64,000 nucleotides of DNA, taken from assembly GCF_004339745.1 (NCBI RefSeq), contig NZ_SMGP01000006.1:186001-250000 (forward strand). The letters are read 5' to 3'. Positions 17,117 through 28,010 of the stretch are shown piece by piece. This stretch comes from Paraburkholderia sp. BL9I2N2 (GTDB lineage Bacteria > Pseudomonadota > Gammaproteobacteria > Burkholderiales > Burkholderiaceae). Position 1 is the stretch's first letter. The number at the start of each line of letters is the position of its first letter. A program made the position numbers and the translations under genes. Under the pieces are notes generated by a model. That model saw only the letters and a list, made by a program, of their open reading frames with translations. It did not search any database and had not been told where the DNA came from.

Positions 17117-19993
17117 ATGCCTCGCCGCGAAGTGCTGACGCCGGCCCAGCGATTCCAGCTGTTCGCCTTTCCGGAGGATGAAAGCGAACTGGTTCGCCTG
17201 GCTACATTGTCGGCGGAGGACTTCGCGTTCGTGCGTCAGCACCGGGGTGGCCACAACCGGCTCGGTATCGCGGTGTTAATGGTCTATCTGCGCTTTCCCG
17301 GTCGGCTACTGGGACCAGCCGAGAAGCCGCATGCGCCGATCATCAGTATCGTCGCGGCGCAACTGAGCGTTACCCCCGCGGTGTGGGACGTGTACGCGAC
17401 GCGTGACGAAACGCGCCGCGAACATATGCACGAACTGCCGGCCTGGCTGGGCTTGGCGCAGTTCAGCCGACAGCACTATCGCGCGCTGGTCGAATTGCTG
17501 TTGCCGGTCGCGATGTAGACTACGCAGGGCATCGTGCTTGCCCAGGCTGCCGTAGACGAACTCCGGCGCTGGCGTGTGCTGTTGCCGCCGGTTGTTGCGC
17601 TCGAAAAGCTGTGCGCCGCGCGCAGCGCGAAGTGTTCCGGCTACTGACCGCGCCGTTGACAGTCGGGCAGCGCACGTCGCTCGATCAGCTTCTGTCGTTG
17701 ATGCCTGATCGGCCCGTTAGCAAGCTGGCCTGGTTGCGGCAATCACCGGGCGAACCGAGCGCAAGAGCCGTCCTTTCGATCGCTCGCAAGCGATCCGCGC
17801 GCTGGGCTGCCGCCGGACATCGGGTCGCAACATTCATCAAAACCGGTTGCTACGTCTGGCGCGCGAAGGCGGACAGACCGCCGTCTATCAGATCGAGGGA
17901 TATGAAACCGACCGGCGTCACGCTACCCTGGTCGCGATCCTGCTCGATACGGCCGCAACACTGACCGATGAGATTCTGAATCTCCATGATCGCCTGATCG
18001 GTTCGTTCTTCACCAAGGTGAAACACAAATACGAAAAGCGCTTCGCGGCCGAGGGCAACGCGGTCAATGACAAGGTACGCCTCTACGCGAAAGTCGGCGC
18101 CGCGCTGATCGCCACGAAGGAGACCCGGCGACGATCCGTTCCGGGCGATCGAGGCCATCGTGCCGTGGGAGACTTTCACGGCCAGCGTGCATGAAGCAGA
18201 GCAGCTTGCACGTGAGGCGGAATTCGACTCGACGGCCCTGCCGGCTGACCATTATTCGCAGTTGCGGCGTTATTCGCCGACATTCCTCGATACCTTTGGT
18301 TTCCGCGCCGCGCCTGCCCGCCAGGACCTGATGGATGCGATCGCCGCGTTGCGCGAGCTGAACCGTACCGACGCGCGCAAGGTACCCGCCGACTCGCCGA
18401 CGGGTTTCGTCAAGCCGCGCTGGCAGCGGTTCGTGTTCAAGGACTTCGATGAATACCTGATGCCGCGCGCAACGTTTGCCGAGCAACATCGGGAGGACCA
18501 GCTCGGGCTGGCCGTTCAAACGACGACGACAACCTATCTGGATGAGCGCATCGGGCGTTTGCGCGAAGCGCTCGATGAGACAGCCCGGCTCGCGTCAGCG
18601 GGCGAACTGCCGGATGTTGAGCTGAACGACAAGGGACTCAGGATAACGCAGCTGGATGACGCGACGCCGGCCGGGGCCGACGTGCTCACGCAGCAAGCCT
18701 ACGACCTGATGCCGCGCGTGAAGACCACGGATCTGCTGCTTGAGGTCGATCAGTGGACCGACTTCGCGCGACACTTCACACATCTGAAAAGCGGCGCGGA
18801 GCTGCCCGACTGGACGCTGTTGCTGACCGCGATCTTCGCCGACACTTTCAACCTCGGCCTCGAAAAAATGGCCGATGCCTGTCCGGGCACGAGCGCCGCA
18901 AAGCTGTCGTGGCTGGTCCCCTGGTATATCCGCGACGAGACCTACCAGAAGGGGCTCGCGGAGTTGGTCAATTATCAGCATGGCCTGCCCTTCGCTGCGT
19001 ACTGGGGCGAGGGCACCACCTCGTCTTCCGATGGCCAGCGCTTTCGCGCCGGAGGTCACTGTCAGGCCGGCGGGTATCGGAACGCGAAGTACGGGAGTGA
19101 ACCCGGCGTCCTGTTGAATACGCACATCTCCGACCAGTACGCGCCGTTCCACACCGAGGTCATCAATTCGCCCGTGCGGGACGCCACGCATGTGCTCGCT
19201 GGTTTGCTGTACCACGAGTCTGAATTGTGCATCGAGGAACACTATACCAACACGGCGGGCTTCACCGATCACGTGTTCGCGTTGTGCCATTTTCTCGGCT
19301 TCGAGTTCGCGCCGCGCATCGCCAACCTGGCAGACAAGAATCTGTACGTACGTGGCAGACCGGGCGACTGGCCGGCAGTGGTATCGCTGATTGGCGGTTC
19401 GATCAGCCGGAAACTGATCGAGCGGGAATTCGAGGAGGTGGTTCGGCTGGCCGCGTCGGTCCAGCAAGGCACTGTGACGGCTTCGCTCATCCTGCGCAAG
19501 CTGAGCGCATATCCGAGGCAGAACGGCCTTGCGGTCGGCCTGCGCGAACTCGGCCGCATCGAGCGTACGCTGTTCACCCTGAAATGGCTTCAGGATCCGG
19601 CGTTGCGTCGGCGTGTGTCTCGCCGGGCTGAACAAAGGCGAGGCCCGCAACTCGTTGGCGCGGGCCGTGTTCGTCTATCGCCTAGGCGAGATACGCGACC
19701 GTTCTTACGAAAATCAGCGTTACCGGGCCAGCGGCCTGAATCCGGTGCTCGCTGCGATTACGCTCTGGAACACGGTGTATCTGGAACTTTCAATCGCCGC
19801 CTTGCGGCAGCAGCGCGAAATCGGAGACAGCCGGATCTCACACGTCGCACCGCTTGGCTGGAATCACATCAACCTGACCGGTGACTATGTGTGGCATGCC
19901 AACAAATGCGTTGTCAAAGGGCGATTCCGGCCGTTGCGCGCCGTGAAGGCGGCTCAGGCGTCGTCTTGGCGTACGAAAAAGTCCGTTTCTTGA
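17117..19993 (+). pseudogene. Tn3-family transposase TnpA, multiply frameshifted
   Basis: Successive plus-strand frames cover a whole TnpA of about 960 residues. It starts MPRREVLTPAQRFQLFAFPE at 17117, meets an in-frame TAG at 17516-17518, continues TQGIVLAQAAVDELRRWRVL, and shifts near 17610, 17840, 18120 and 19610. The long central frame (about 18150-19610) contains the DDE domain, with AYWGEGTTSSSDGQRF, NTHISDQYAPFHTEVI and ADKNLYVRGR. The last frame ends VWHANKCVVKGRFRPLRA, with its stop inside the terminal repeat. At least five lesions make it inactive. The lesions are scattered, which fits decay over time. Confidence 0.9.
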
Positions 19994-20002
19994 GGGCACC
20001 CC
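19965..20002 (+). repeat. Tn3-family right terminal inverted repeat
   Basis: CTTGGCGTACGAAAAAGTCC followed by GTTTCTTGAGGGCACCCC is a typical 38-bp Tn3-group end. The transposase stop lies within it, as in many Tn3 elements. Related but degenerate ends occur at 3873-3909 and 9108-9145. Confidence 0.85.
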
Positions 20003-20060
20003 AATTTCACGGCTCTCATTGAGCAAACCGAACAGTCCGCGTTGACTGCCTCGACAGGGG

Positions 20061-21302
20061 CTACGCTTTTAACCGGACGGCGCGGCGAACAACGCGCCCA
20101 ACGGTGAGCCCCTGACCCAGGATCGAGGCTACGACGACGCAGTATGTCAGAGCGAGGACCACGTCTCGTCCGGCGCCTGACGGAATCGACAGCGCCAGTG
20201 CGACCGAAATGCCGCCGCGCAAACCGCCCCACGTCAGTACAAGCCAAGAGCCGACAGGCAGCCGCGCAGAACGACCGAGCAGCGCGACCGGAAGGCCCAC
20301 CGTCAGAAGCCGGGCGAGCAAGGCAACAAGGGCAGCCGCGACCCCTGCCAGGAGGATCCTGCCGTCAAACGAAATCGACAATACTTCCATGCCAATCAGC
20401 ACAAAAAGTACCGCATTCAGAATCTCATCGATCAATTCCCAGAACATGTCGACGTAGCGACGCGTTGTGTCCGACATCGCGTGCGCCCGCCCCCGGTTAC
20501 CTGTCATGACCCCCGCTACTACCATGGCAAGCGGCCCTGACACGTGGAGGTGACTAGCGAGAGCATAGCCTCCGATGACCGATGCCAGTGTAAGCAGCAC
20601 CTCGACCTGATAGTTATCAACGCTCTTAAGCAACCGGTATGTCAGGTACCCGAGTACCCAGCCGAACGCCAGACCACCGCCAGCCTCCCGGGCCAATGCG
20701 ATCAATCCCGTTTCCACCGATGGCACGGAACCGCTGGCTGCCATCGCAAGCAGCAACGAGAACAGGACGACCCCCACCCCGTCGTTGAACAGCGACTCGC
20801 CGGTAATGACCACCTCCAGACTGTCAGGCGCGCCAGCTGACTTCAGGATGCCCATGACAGCGACCGGATCGGTCGGCGAGATGAGTGCGCCAAAAAGCAG
20901 GCAGTAGGACAGCCCAAGTCCAACGCCGAACAGCGGCAGCACGATCCACAGAGAGAGACCGACGATCAGTGTCGACGCGATCGTACTCAGCAGAGCCAGC
21001 GCAAGAATCTGCTTGCGAAACGACTTGAGCTTACCCAGATCAACGTGCATCGCTCCCGCGAAGAGCAGCAGCGATAACATGCCTTGCAGGAGCACCTCGC
21101 CAAAATGGATCGAGTGCACCAGGCTTTCCTCCGCAACCCGCAGGCCGTGCGCGACGCCCAGTTCATCCAGCCCGATAATCGCAAGCGAAAGGCCGAGTGC
21201 CGTTGCCATGACACCGATTGTCGTGGGTAAGCCAAGGAACCGATGGTTCAGATATGCAAGCAAGGCGGTCACAACCAGACAGATGGCAGCTATGTCAAAC
21301 AT
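20061..21302 (-). CDS. CPA1-family Na+(K+)/H+ antiporter
   Basis: The 413-residue protein from ATG 21302 has about twelve membrane segments. It shows the CPA1 core: LLLFAGAMHVDL, FGALISPTDPVAVMGILKSA (the TDP motif of the unwound helix) and GESLFNDGVGVVLFSLLLA with the conserved ND pair. A final TWGGLRGGISVALALSIPSG is the usual TM11 region. I preferred this start to the open frame up to 21524, whose extra 74 residues are arginine-rich and not membrane-like. It should exchange cytoplasmic Na+ or K+ for protons across the inner membrane. It lies downstream of a broken DUF2254 gene on the same strand. Confidence 0.92.
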   Translation of the reverse strand: MFDIAAICLVVTALLAYLNHRFLGLPTTIGVMATALGLSLAIIGLDELGVAHGLRVAEESLVHSIHFGEVLLQGMLSLLLFAGAMHVDLGKLKSFRKQILALALLSTIASTLIVGLSLWIVLPLFGVGLGLSYCLLFGALISPTDPVAVMGILKSAGAPDSLEVVITGESLFNDGVGVVLFSLLLAMAASGSVPSVETGLIALAREAGGGLAFGWVLGYLTYRLLKSVDNYQVEVLLTLASVIGGYALASHLHVSGPLAMVVAGVMTGNRGRAHAMSDTTRRYVDMFWELIDEILNAVLFVLIGMEVLSISFDGRILLAGVAAALVALLARLLTVGLPVALLGRSARLPVGSWLVLTWGGLRGGISVALALSIPSGAGRDVVLALTYCVVVASILGQGLTVGRVVRRAVRLKA

Positions 21303-21441
21303 TGAAGATTCGCGTCCACGAACGAAGTGATTGGTGCCTCGCGATGACGCCCGATGGCCCTCGGCGGACCGACCGATGGTTACCCGACTTGAAATCGGTG
21401 CGATCGCGAAGCGGATAGCGCGGTTTGTGCGCGAGCCCTGG

Positions 21442-22021
21442 TTATGCAGCGGGCTTACCGACCCTCGATGCGAGGACCCGCAACATCTCCTTGTCTTCCT
21501 CCAGTTGCAACGCGAGTTCCGCACGTCTCAATGCAAGCTCGGAATGTCTTAGAGCGGCAGCCTGATAGCCCGCGCTGTGCAGGCGCCCAAGCGACTCAAG
21601 TGCCTTTTGCAGTCGCATCCCCACTTCCACAAGTCCTGCACCGTACGGCCCGGTACTGAGCGCGATGATCACGACGAGACTGAACAGGAATGAACCGATA
21701 AAGGTTGCGAGAACGTTCTGTGCCGTGGTGTCCTCGACGAGGAGCGGGGTCGCCCGCGGCGTTACGGTCTTCGTTGACGAGCCAAATGCTGACCATGATA
21801 TTCAGCGAAAAAGTTGTCGTTGCAAGCATGCTTGACGCGATGATGCCAAGGATATTGTCGACTGCGTCAGCCCCGATATGCGCCGACAGGCTCTCCGGAA
21901 TGTATCCCTTGACGGCTAACGCAAACAGTGCTGTTGCCACGCCAACAGTGGATAAAAGGCCCGCACGAAACCATAGGCGCCTGGCGATCCGTTTCAGTAC
22001 CCATTGCCATCGCCCTATCAT
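21442..22021 (-). pseudogene. DUF2254 membrane protein, deleted and frameshifted
   Basis: The first frame (from ATG 22021) gives RARRLWFRAGLLSTVGVATA-like membrane sequence, then DNILGIIASSMLATTTFSLN, typical of the DUF2254 N-terminus. A frameshift near 21790 leads to TPRATPLLVEDTTAQNVLAT, then FIGSFLFSLVVIIALSTG. The sequence then jumps to what looks like the C-terminus (GMRLQKALESLGRLHSAGYQ). DUF2254 proteins are usually over 400 residues, so some 200 are missing. Probably dead. Confidence 0.7.
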
Positions 22022-22769
22022 CTGCATCTCCCGTACGAACCGGCATCGCCACCATGCCCACACAATCATGTTGTCAATGGCGCGGCGTGTTTCTCGTACA
22101 TCACTGCGTGGAGGAGACCACACAGCGTGTGCCGCATCATTACCACGCCACATCTGCACTGCGCCATGCGGCTGGCGCGTCTACTGAATCGATGTCATGA
22201 AAAATTGTGAGTCGTTGAAGACATCCCGCACCGGTCTTTTCCGGCTTCGCGGCCTGAACTTCACTCGTCGCGTGTTCAGGCAGGAGCAATCGATGAAGAC
22301 GAGGCCGCGTGTCGATCACCGGCTGAGTCAGGTGCACATCGGGACGGGCCCAGTCCAGCCTTAGCATGAAAAATTGATCGGCCAGAATGGCATGCGCGCA
22401 GCGGCAACCTTCAACAAAAGGCCTCTAGTCTCACCACGCGCGAAGGGATTGATGTCCTGCACGAGCTTCGGGCAATCAAGGGGCGGGCTGCCGACGCTTG
22501 GGGTCCGGGACATCTCTCCGTGCAGGAGTCCTGCTAGTCGGCATCGAACTTATGCATCTATTGCCAAAGAGTACATGCAATGTGATCGCGAAACCATTTT
22601 TCCGCGCTGCGGATCAATGTTACGCCCATGCAAGATAAGCGCTACTGTGCATATTGATTTCATTTCCTCTCGATCCTTATCGCGGCTAGGCCGCACTGCG
22701 TGCCACATACGCCATTTGCCAGATGACCTTGCGTCGGCCCTGCCTGGGAACAAAGCGACCACGACCGAG
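22022..22769. other. No gene recognised
   Basis: About 750 bp between the DUF2254 relic and the end of the sorbosone-dehydrogenase-like gene. Frames on both strands are short and lack signatures. Confidence 0.4.
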
Positions 22770-24116
22770 TCATTTACCTGCCGGCGCGATGCCCGCCGTT
22801 CTGGCCTTGTCGCGCGGCGCGACTCGCCAGACAGCGTTACCCACGTCGTCGGCCACCAGCAAGGCGCCGTGCGCGTCCAGCGCGACGCCGACCGGCCGCC
22901 CAACGGCGTGGCCGTCCGCCATCAGAAAGCCGCTCAGGAAATCTTCAGGTGTGCCGGCAGGCTTTCCATCGACAAACGGCACGAACACCACCTTGTAGCC
23001 GCTATGCGGCTTACGGTTCCACGATCCATGCTGGCCAACGAATGCGCCTCCGCGATAGTGCGCCGGGAACAGCGTCCGGTCGTAAAAGACCAGACCTAGC
23101 GAGGCCGTATGATTGCCGAGCGCATAGTCAGGCGGGATGGCCTTTGCCACCAGATCGGGGCGTTGCGGTTTGACGCGAGTGTCGATGTGCTGGCCGTAAT
23201 AGCTGTATGGAAAGCCATAGAATGCGCCATCTTTCACGGCGGTCATGTAGTCGGGGACAAGATTGTTGCCGAGATCGTCCCGCTCGTTGACTGCCGCCCA
23301 CAACGCGCCACTTTCCGGTTGCCAGGCAAGTCCGTTGGGATTGCGCAATCCCGTCGCATAGGGCCGCACATGGCCCGTGTCGATATCAAACACGAGGATG
23401 CGCGCCCGCCCTTCTTCGGCGCCGACTCCATTCTCCCCCGCGTTGCTGTTCGATCCCACCGTGATGTACAGATGCTTGCCTGAGCGGTCGGCCAGGATAT
23501 TTTTGGTCCAGTGATGGTTGATCGGCCCGGCCGGCAAGTCGGCAACCTTGACGCCGGGGCTTGTAATCTGGGTGGCGCCCGGCACGTAGTCGAAGCGCAG
23601 CAGAGCGTCCGTATCGGCAACATAGAGTTGATTGCCGATGAGCGCCATTCCGAACGGCGAATGCAGGTTGCGCAGAAACACAGTCTGTGTCCTGGCGACG
23701 CCGCGGCCGTCCGCGTCGCGTAACAGCACGATGCGATCGGGGCTCGGCACACCGGAGCCGGCGCGCTTCATGACCTGCTTTCTGACCCAGCCGAACAGGC
23801 CGCTGCCTTCATCGTGTTCTTTTGGCGCGTCGCTCTCCGCTACGAGTACGTCACCGTCGGGCAGGGTGTAAAGCCAGCGCGGATGGGCGAGACCACCGGC
23901 AAATTCGGTGACGAGAAAGCCGGCGGGAGCGGTGGGCAGGAAGCCGTCGGGGCGCGCCTGAACGGGCGCGATGTTGACCATTGGAATCATCGACGATTCC
24001 GGAGCCGGAATGGCCGGCGACGCGCCGAAGCCCGCGTCGCCTGAACTTGATGGTCCGATTGCACAGGAAGCCAAAGGCAAAACCATGGAAACAACCAGAC
24101 GATTTAGCAGGCGCAT
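22770..24116 (-). CDS. PQQ-type sorbosone dehydrogenase-like lipoprotein
   Basis: The 448-residue product from ATG 24116 begins with a lipoprotein signal ending LPLASC, so it should be anchored in the outer leaflet of a membrane in the periplasm. The rest is a beta-propeller of the soluble glucose/sorbosone dehydrogenase family: RIVLLRDADGRG, LHSPFGMALIGNQLYVADTD, HHWTKNILADRSGKHLYITV, TGLRNPNGLAWQPESGALWA and GFPYSYYG. Such enzymes oxidise sugars or aldehydes using pyrroloquinoline quinone and pass electrons to the respiratory chain. No partner dehydrogenase or cytochrome gene is adjacent, but a sugar-oxidising cluster lies 20 kb away at 46-57 kb. Cofactor and substrate are inferred from the family. 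Confidence 0.85.
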   Translation of the reverse strand: MRLLNRLVVSMVLPLASCAIGPSSSGDAGFGASPAIPAPESSMIPMVNIAPVQARPDGFLPTAPAGFLVTEFAGGLAHPRWLYTLPDGDVLVAESDAPKEHDEGSGLFGWVRKQVMKRAGSGVPSPDRIVLLRDADGRGVARTQTVFLRNLHSPFGMALIGNQLYVADTDALLRFDYVPGATQITSPGVKVADLPAGPINHHWTKNILADRSGKHLYITVGSNSNAGENGVGAEEGRARILVFDIDTGHVRPYATGLRNPNGLAWQPESGALWAAVNERDDLGNNLVPDYMTAVKDGAFYGFPYSYYGQHIDTRVKPQRPDLVAKAIPPDYALGNHTASLGLVFYDRTLFPAHYRGGAFVGQHGSWNRKPHSGYKVVFVPFVDGKPAGTPEDFLSGFLMADGHAVGRPVGVALDAHGALLVADDVGNAVWRVAPRDKARTAGIAPAGK

Positions 24117-24796
24117 GTAGGTTCCAATCGATGATGGTCGGTTAATGATGCCTGAGGGATCAGCAAGAAACTGGCCTTGACACCGCCTGCTAAAGCGCAA
24201 ATTGGTCCATGCTTGATCGAAAGTCCTCCGCCTTCAGGCGTGCTCGTTGTGCTGGCACGGTCGCCCTACCCAGCATCAGATTTCCTTAAGGTATGGTCGC
24301 TAGCATGGGTTCGATTTGTGCAATGCTCTTTTTGGGTCTTCGGTTCAAAATTCCGCAAGCTGCGCGCGCTGTCCTCCACTCAATCAAATTGTGACAACTT
24401 GATGAGCAGAATTGGCGAGTCTACGAAATGAATTGTCCGGCATATGCGCGCACGCTTCTGGATAACTGTCGCTGGAGAGCATCACGCGGGTTTGGAACCG
24501 GAGCGTGCCCGTCACACTGCTCGCTATGCGTTGTACTTGCACAGGACGAAGCTGCAACATGATTGAACTGACAGACCGAGCGAGCGAAAAGGACGCCGCC
24601 ACCAGATGCGTGGTCTCAAAGTAAGGTTTGACGAATGTCTGCGGCGACCACACTCGGATCGTGCCCAGAAGAATTTCTGCGCGGACGACGCAACGGCACC
24701 GGGTAACCTCGACTATCTTGCAGGCCGAAAATAAATGTGTGTCACTTGAAGGTCGCGCGGCTGCAGCCACGCACTGTAGCCCGGGGGGTCGATCAA
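24117..24796. other. No gene recognised
   Basis: About 680 bp of mixed composition between the lipoprotein dehydrogenase and the transpeptidase. No RNA gene or family signature was seen. Confidence 0.4.
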
Positions 24797-26536
24797 TCAC
24801 GTGATTGGCGCGCTCTTGTCTTCCACAAAGCGCGAGCCGGGGTCGTCAGGCATGACGCCCAGCAGACTCATGGTTTTTGTCGCGACTTCAGAAAACACGG
24901 GACCAGCAACGGCGCCTCCGAAATGCGAGCCTTGACGTGGCCGGTCGATCGACACCGCGATAATCACACGCGGATGTTGGGCGGGAACGACCCCGACAAA
25001 ACTCGCCCGAAACTGTGACCGGTCGTATCCACGCGTTGTCCAGCGATAAGCCGTCCCGGTTTTTCCCGCCACAGTGTATCCAGGTACCGCCGCTTGTGGC
25101 GCCGTTCCGTCGTCGGAAACGACGGAACGCAGCATCGTCAGCACCTGTTCGCTGACACCTGGCGAATAGACCCGGCGGCCGTACACAGGCTTGCCGCGTC
25201 GCGCATGAATCGTTGCGGGCAGGAACACGCCGTCATTTGCAAACACCGTGTACATCTGCGCGAGTTGCAACAGGGACGCCGACAAGCCATAGCCATATGA
25301 CATGGTCGCCTGTTCAATCCGACGCCACTGCCGATAAGGACGCAATGTGCCCGCGGCGGCGCCAGGCAAACCGGCACGCGGCGCGCGCCCGACGCCGACC
25401 GCGCGGAAATTCATCCACATGTCGCGCGGCCTCATCAGCAGGGCAATCTTAGTCGTACCGATGTTGCTCGACTTCTGCAATACGCCAGAAACTGTCAACG
25501 TACCGAAGTTCTTGTCGTCGTGAATCACCGCGCCATCGAGCCGTAATCTTCCGCCATCTGTAGGAACCAAGGAGTGCGCAGAGACATCCCCGCGTTGCAA
25601 CGCCAACGCAATAGTCAGGGGCTTCATCACCGAGCCTGGTTCGAACACATCGGTCACCGCATGATTGCGCACCCCCACCCCGGTCCGCCCTGTACGGAGA
25701 TTCGGATCGAAACTAGGCCAGTTCGCCATCGCGAGGATCTCGCCCGTATGCGCGTCCAGTACGATCGCCGAACCCGAGTGCGCATTGGTCCGTTCGACCG
25801 CTGCGCGGAGCGCGCTAAATGTCGCGTACTGAATAGGCTGATCAATTGAAAGCGTGACGTCCTTGCCACGCATGGGCTGCTTCAGCGAGAGCGTGTCGAT
25901 CACCTGGCCACCTGCGTTGCGCAGCACACGGCGACTGCCATCACGGCCAGTCAACCGTGCGTTGTCCATCTTTTCTATGCCTTCTTGCCCCGTGCCTTCC
26001 ACGCCGGCAAAGCCGACCACGGGTGCTGCGATTGCTCCTTCAGGATAGTAGCGACAGTAATCGCGCTGTGCATATACGCCCGGCACATCGAGCCGTATGA
26101 CGCGCGCTGCAACGTCCAATGGCACCTGCCGGCGTAGGTATGCAAATGACGTGCGTGAAGAAGCAATCGCGTCGATCCGCTGTGGATCGATATGGAGCAG
26201 GTGGGCAAGCGACTCCTCCTTCGCAACCGATAACGGCTCGGTACCCGAAGCGTCCATCCACAGCGCGCGGGTGGGCAGGCTTAGTGCGAGCGGGCGGCCG
26301 TCGCGATCGAGAATGCGCCCGCGCGACGCATGAATGCCGAACTCGCGCACCTGGCGTAAATCGCCCTGCTTCTGATAGAAATCATCATTGATTCCTTGCA
26401 CCCAGAGGGCTCGCACAGCAAGCGACAGAAACGCTGCCGAGAACGCCACGCCGATCGCGCGCGAGCGCCATCGGGGCAAGTTCTGTTGCCTGCTGGAATG
26501 CCGGGAAAAGTTGATAGTCTTCTGGTAAAAGCGCAT
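24797..26536 (-). CDS. FtsI/PBP3-like peptidoglycan transpeptidase
   Basis: The 579-residue class B penicillin-binding protein has one N-terminal membrane helix (about residues 28-45), a dimerisation or pedestal domain (FGIHASRGRILDRDGRPLAL) and a transpeptidase domain. All three active-site motifs are present: S302-V-M-K in EPGSVMKP, S356-S-N in QKSSNIGT, and K492-T-G in AGKTGTAYRW. The enzyme cross-links peptidoglycan in the periplasm. The gene stands alone, without the ftsL, mur or mra genes that surround the housekeeping ftsI, so it is a paralogue, possibly used under stress or giving altered beta-lactam response (inference). Confidence 0.92.
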   Translation of the reverse strand: MRFYQKTINFSRHSSRQQNLPRWRSRAIGVAFSAAFLSLAVRALWVQGINDDFYQKQGDLRQVREFGIHASRGRILDRDGRPLALSLPTRALWMDASGTEPLSVAKEESLAHLLHIDPQRIDAIASSRTSFAYLRRQVPLDVAARVIRLDVPGVYAQRDYCRYYPEGAIAAPVVGFAGVEGTGQEGIEKMDNARLTGRDGSRRVLRNAGGQVIDTLSLKQPMRGKDVTLSIDQPIQYATFSALRAAVERTNAHSGSAIVLDAHTGEILAMANWPSFDPNLRTGRTGVGVRNHAVTDVFEPGSVMKPLTIALALQRGDVSAHSLVPTDGGRLRLDGAVIHDDKNFGTLTVSGVLQKSSNIGTTKIALLMRPRDMWMNFRAVGVGRAPRAGLPGAAAGTLRPYRQWRRIEQATMSYGYGLSASLLQLAQMYTVFANDGVFLPATIHARRGKPVYGRRVYSPGVSEQVLTMLRSVVSDDGTAPQAAVPGYTVAGKTGTAYRWTTRGYDRSQFRASFVGVVPAQHPRVIIAVSIDRPRQGSHFGGAVAGPVFSEVATKTMSLLGVMPDDPGSRFVEDKSAPIT

Positions 26537-26652
26537 CGGGTCCGTGTCGGAGCACGCGGCCAGGCCGTCGTCACTGGAAAGACGCGAGCCGCAAACGCGA
26601 GAAGCTCGCAGGTGTCGCGCGATACTAGCACGGAGCGCTTTTCATTCTCCCG

Positions 26653-27012
26653 CTAGCGCAAGCAGTCCCTGATTGAAAGTAGGTAGATCCGGTCTGCCGC
26701 GCGCCCTTCAAAAAACTGTACTTCGGTGCGCCCGGCGGCATGCCACGCCTTGACGCCGATCGGCACGCCCCGAAAGAAGGTGCGTCCCTGCAAACGCACT
26801 GTCGACCCGACACGCGATCGATGTAAGTGACGGGTGCTTCGCTCCCACCGATCAGCGATGCATTCGACTACAGACGAAAGATCCTGTTCCGACGCAGCGG
26901 AATATTTGGGTGCTTTGGAAAACACTGAATCTTGCGCGGAGCAGGACATCAAGGCAACACAAACGCATGCTGTCAGAAACGGGCCGGCTCCCGTCCTGCG
27001 CTCAACCGGCAT
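26653..27012 (-). CDS. Small lipoprotein of unknown function
   Basis: The 119-residue protein starts MPVERRTGAGPFLTACVCVA at 27012 and has the lipobox LMSC just after the hydrophobic stretch. The mature part includes SSVVECIADRWERSTRHLHR and ends RIYLLSIRDCLR. Two cysteines late in the chain might form a disulfide. The longer frame to 27123 adds an arginine-rich leader that would spoil the signal. No family is recognised. It lies about 115 bp upstream of the transpeptidase start on the same strand. Confidence 0.65.
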   Translation of the reverse strand: MPVERRTGAGPFLTACVCVALMSCSAQDSVFSKAPKYSAASEQDLSSVVECIADRWERSTRHLHRSRVGSTVRLQGRTFFRGVPIGVKAWHAAGRTEVQFFEGRAADRIYLLSIRDCLR

Positions 27013-27172
27013 TCCAGCCCCTTCAAGGCATGGACGACCGCCTGATCCGCGTCTGCGCCGGCATCTCCCGGTACGCATCAAGGCCGTCGGCGCCCAGCGT
27101 CCGAATAGCGCGTGTATACTCATGACCTCTCCGTCTTGTCGAAATCACCCGCTATTACGGGCACCCCTCCGA

Positions 27173-27577
27173 ATGAAGCTTACCACTGCCATTTTTCTGC
27201 TCTTCGCGTTTAGCTGGGCAATCCAACGTGTTCATGCGCAGCCGCAGTTGGATTCGCCTGAAGACTATGCATATCTTCGACGCATTCATGTGCCGGATGT
27301 CGTCGTCAATTGCGTCGCTGCTTTCGACCGCTGGGTTCGCACCGCGCCCCGCTACGACCTGTTCGTCATTTCCGAGCGCCGCGCGCTTTCGGCGAAAGTA
27401 ATTGCAACTCCGGAGGGTTCTCGCGCCGGCTCTCTCACGTCTTTTGATACCGTGGTGCGGACTCCCGCGTTTGCGAAAGTACGCGGCAAGTTTGTATGGG
27501 TACCTGTGAATGCGACGTGTCAGGTGTGGCACGGGCACGTTGTCGGCCTGTCTGCCCAACAGGTCGCAGTGCAGTGA
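27173..27577 (+). CDS. Exported protein of unknown function
   Basis: The 134-residue product starts MKLTTAIFLLFAFSWAIQRV with a Sec signal cut after VHA. The mature part (SPEDYAYLRRIHVPDVVVNC, FDRWVRTAPRYDLFVI, TCQVWHGHVVGLSAQQ) has two cysteines and looks like a small periplasmic domain. The ATG at 27173 is preferred over the long upstream extension because the signal begins there. It is divergent from the lipoprotein at 26653-27012. No function is known to me. Confidence 0.6.
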   Translation: MKLTTAIFLLFAFSWAIQRVHAQPQLDSPEDYAYLRRIHVPDVVVNCVAAFDRWVRTAPRYDLFVISERRALSAKVIATPEGSRAGSLTSFDTVVRTPAFAKVRGKFVWVPVNATCQVWHGHVVGLSAQQVAVQ

Positions 27578-28010
27578 GGCGCACACACCGCCGCATCGTT
27601 GCGGCTACCGCGATCGCCTGCCCACGGATGAGCGTGTTCCACCAGTACTGACACATTGCACCAAGGCTGTACGCTGGCACGACGCCTGGGAAAGCTCGGG
27701 GCTTGAGCGCCGATCCATGACTGGTCAGGTCGGGTTCCAATGCGTCCCGCTTTCCCCTGTCGCCTCGGCATCGTCACGCAATGCCAGCATGCGGCGGGGG
27801 TAATTCAGTACTTCGGCGTCGCCGGTCCAGACCACCTTTTTTCGACCTGCGGACAAAACGCAGCTTTCGCTGTGCATTCGCAAGCGTCCTGATCTCTGAA
27901 CTGACCGCCCGTCTGGGACGGTGAACAAGCTCAGCTGCGCATATCGAAGCCGCGCAGCAATCATGTTCCGAACGCTGAGGCTGAGGGCATTCTGCGAGCT
28001 CTGATCAGGA
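27578..28010. other. No gene recognised
   Basis: About 430 bp between convergent genes. No clear terminator or gene was seen. Confidence 0.4.

Larger units (their letters stand above)
16330..20002. mobile_element. Tn3-family transposon, decayed; left end not found
   Basis: Divergent resolvase and transposase genes with a recombination-site gap between them define the unit. The right terminal repeat is at 19965-20002. I could not find the matching left repeat. It could lie beyond the hybrid kinase (left of 14286), which would make the kinase a passenger, or it may be deleted. All enzyme genes are broken, so the element should not move by itself. Confidence 0.75.

Noticed and set aside
18595..19650. 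351-codon minus-strand open frame
   Set aside because: Lies opposite the transposase DDE domain, which is clearly the coding strand.
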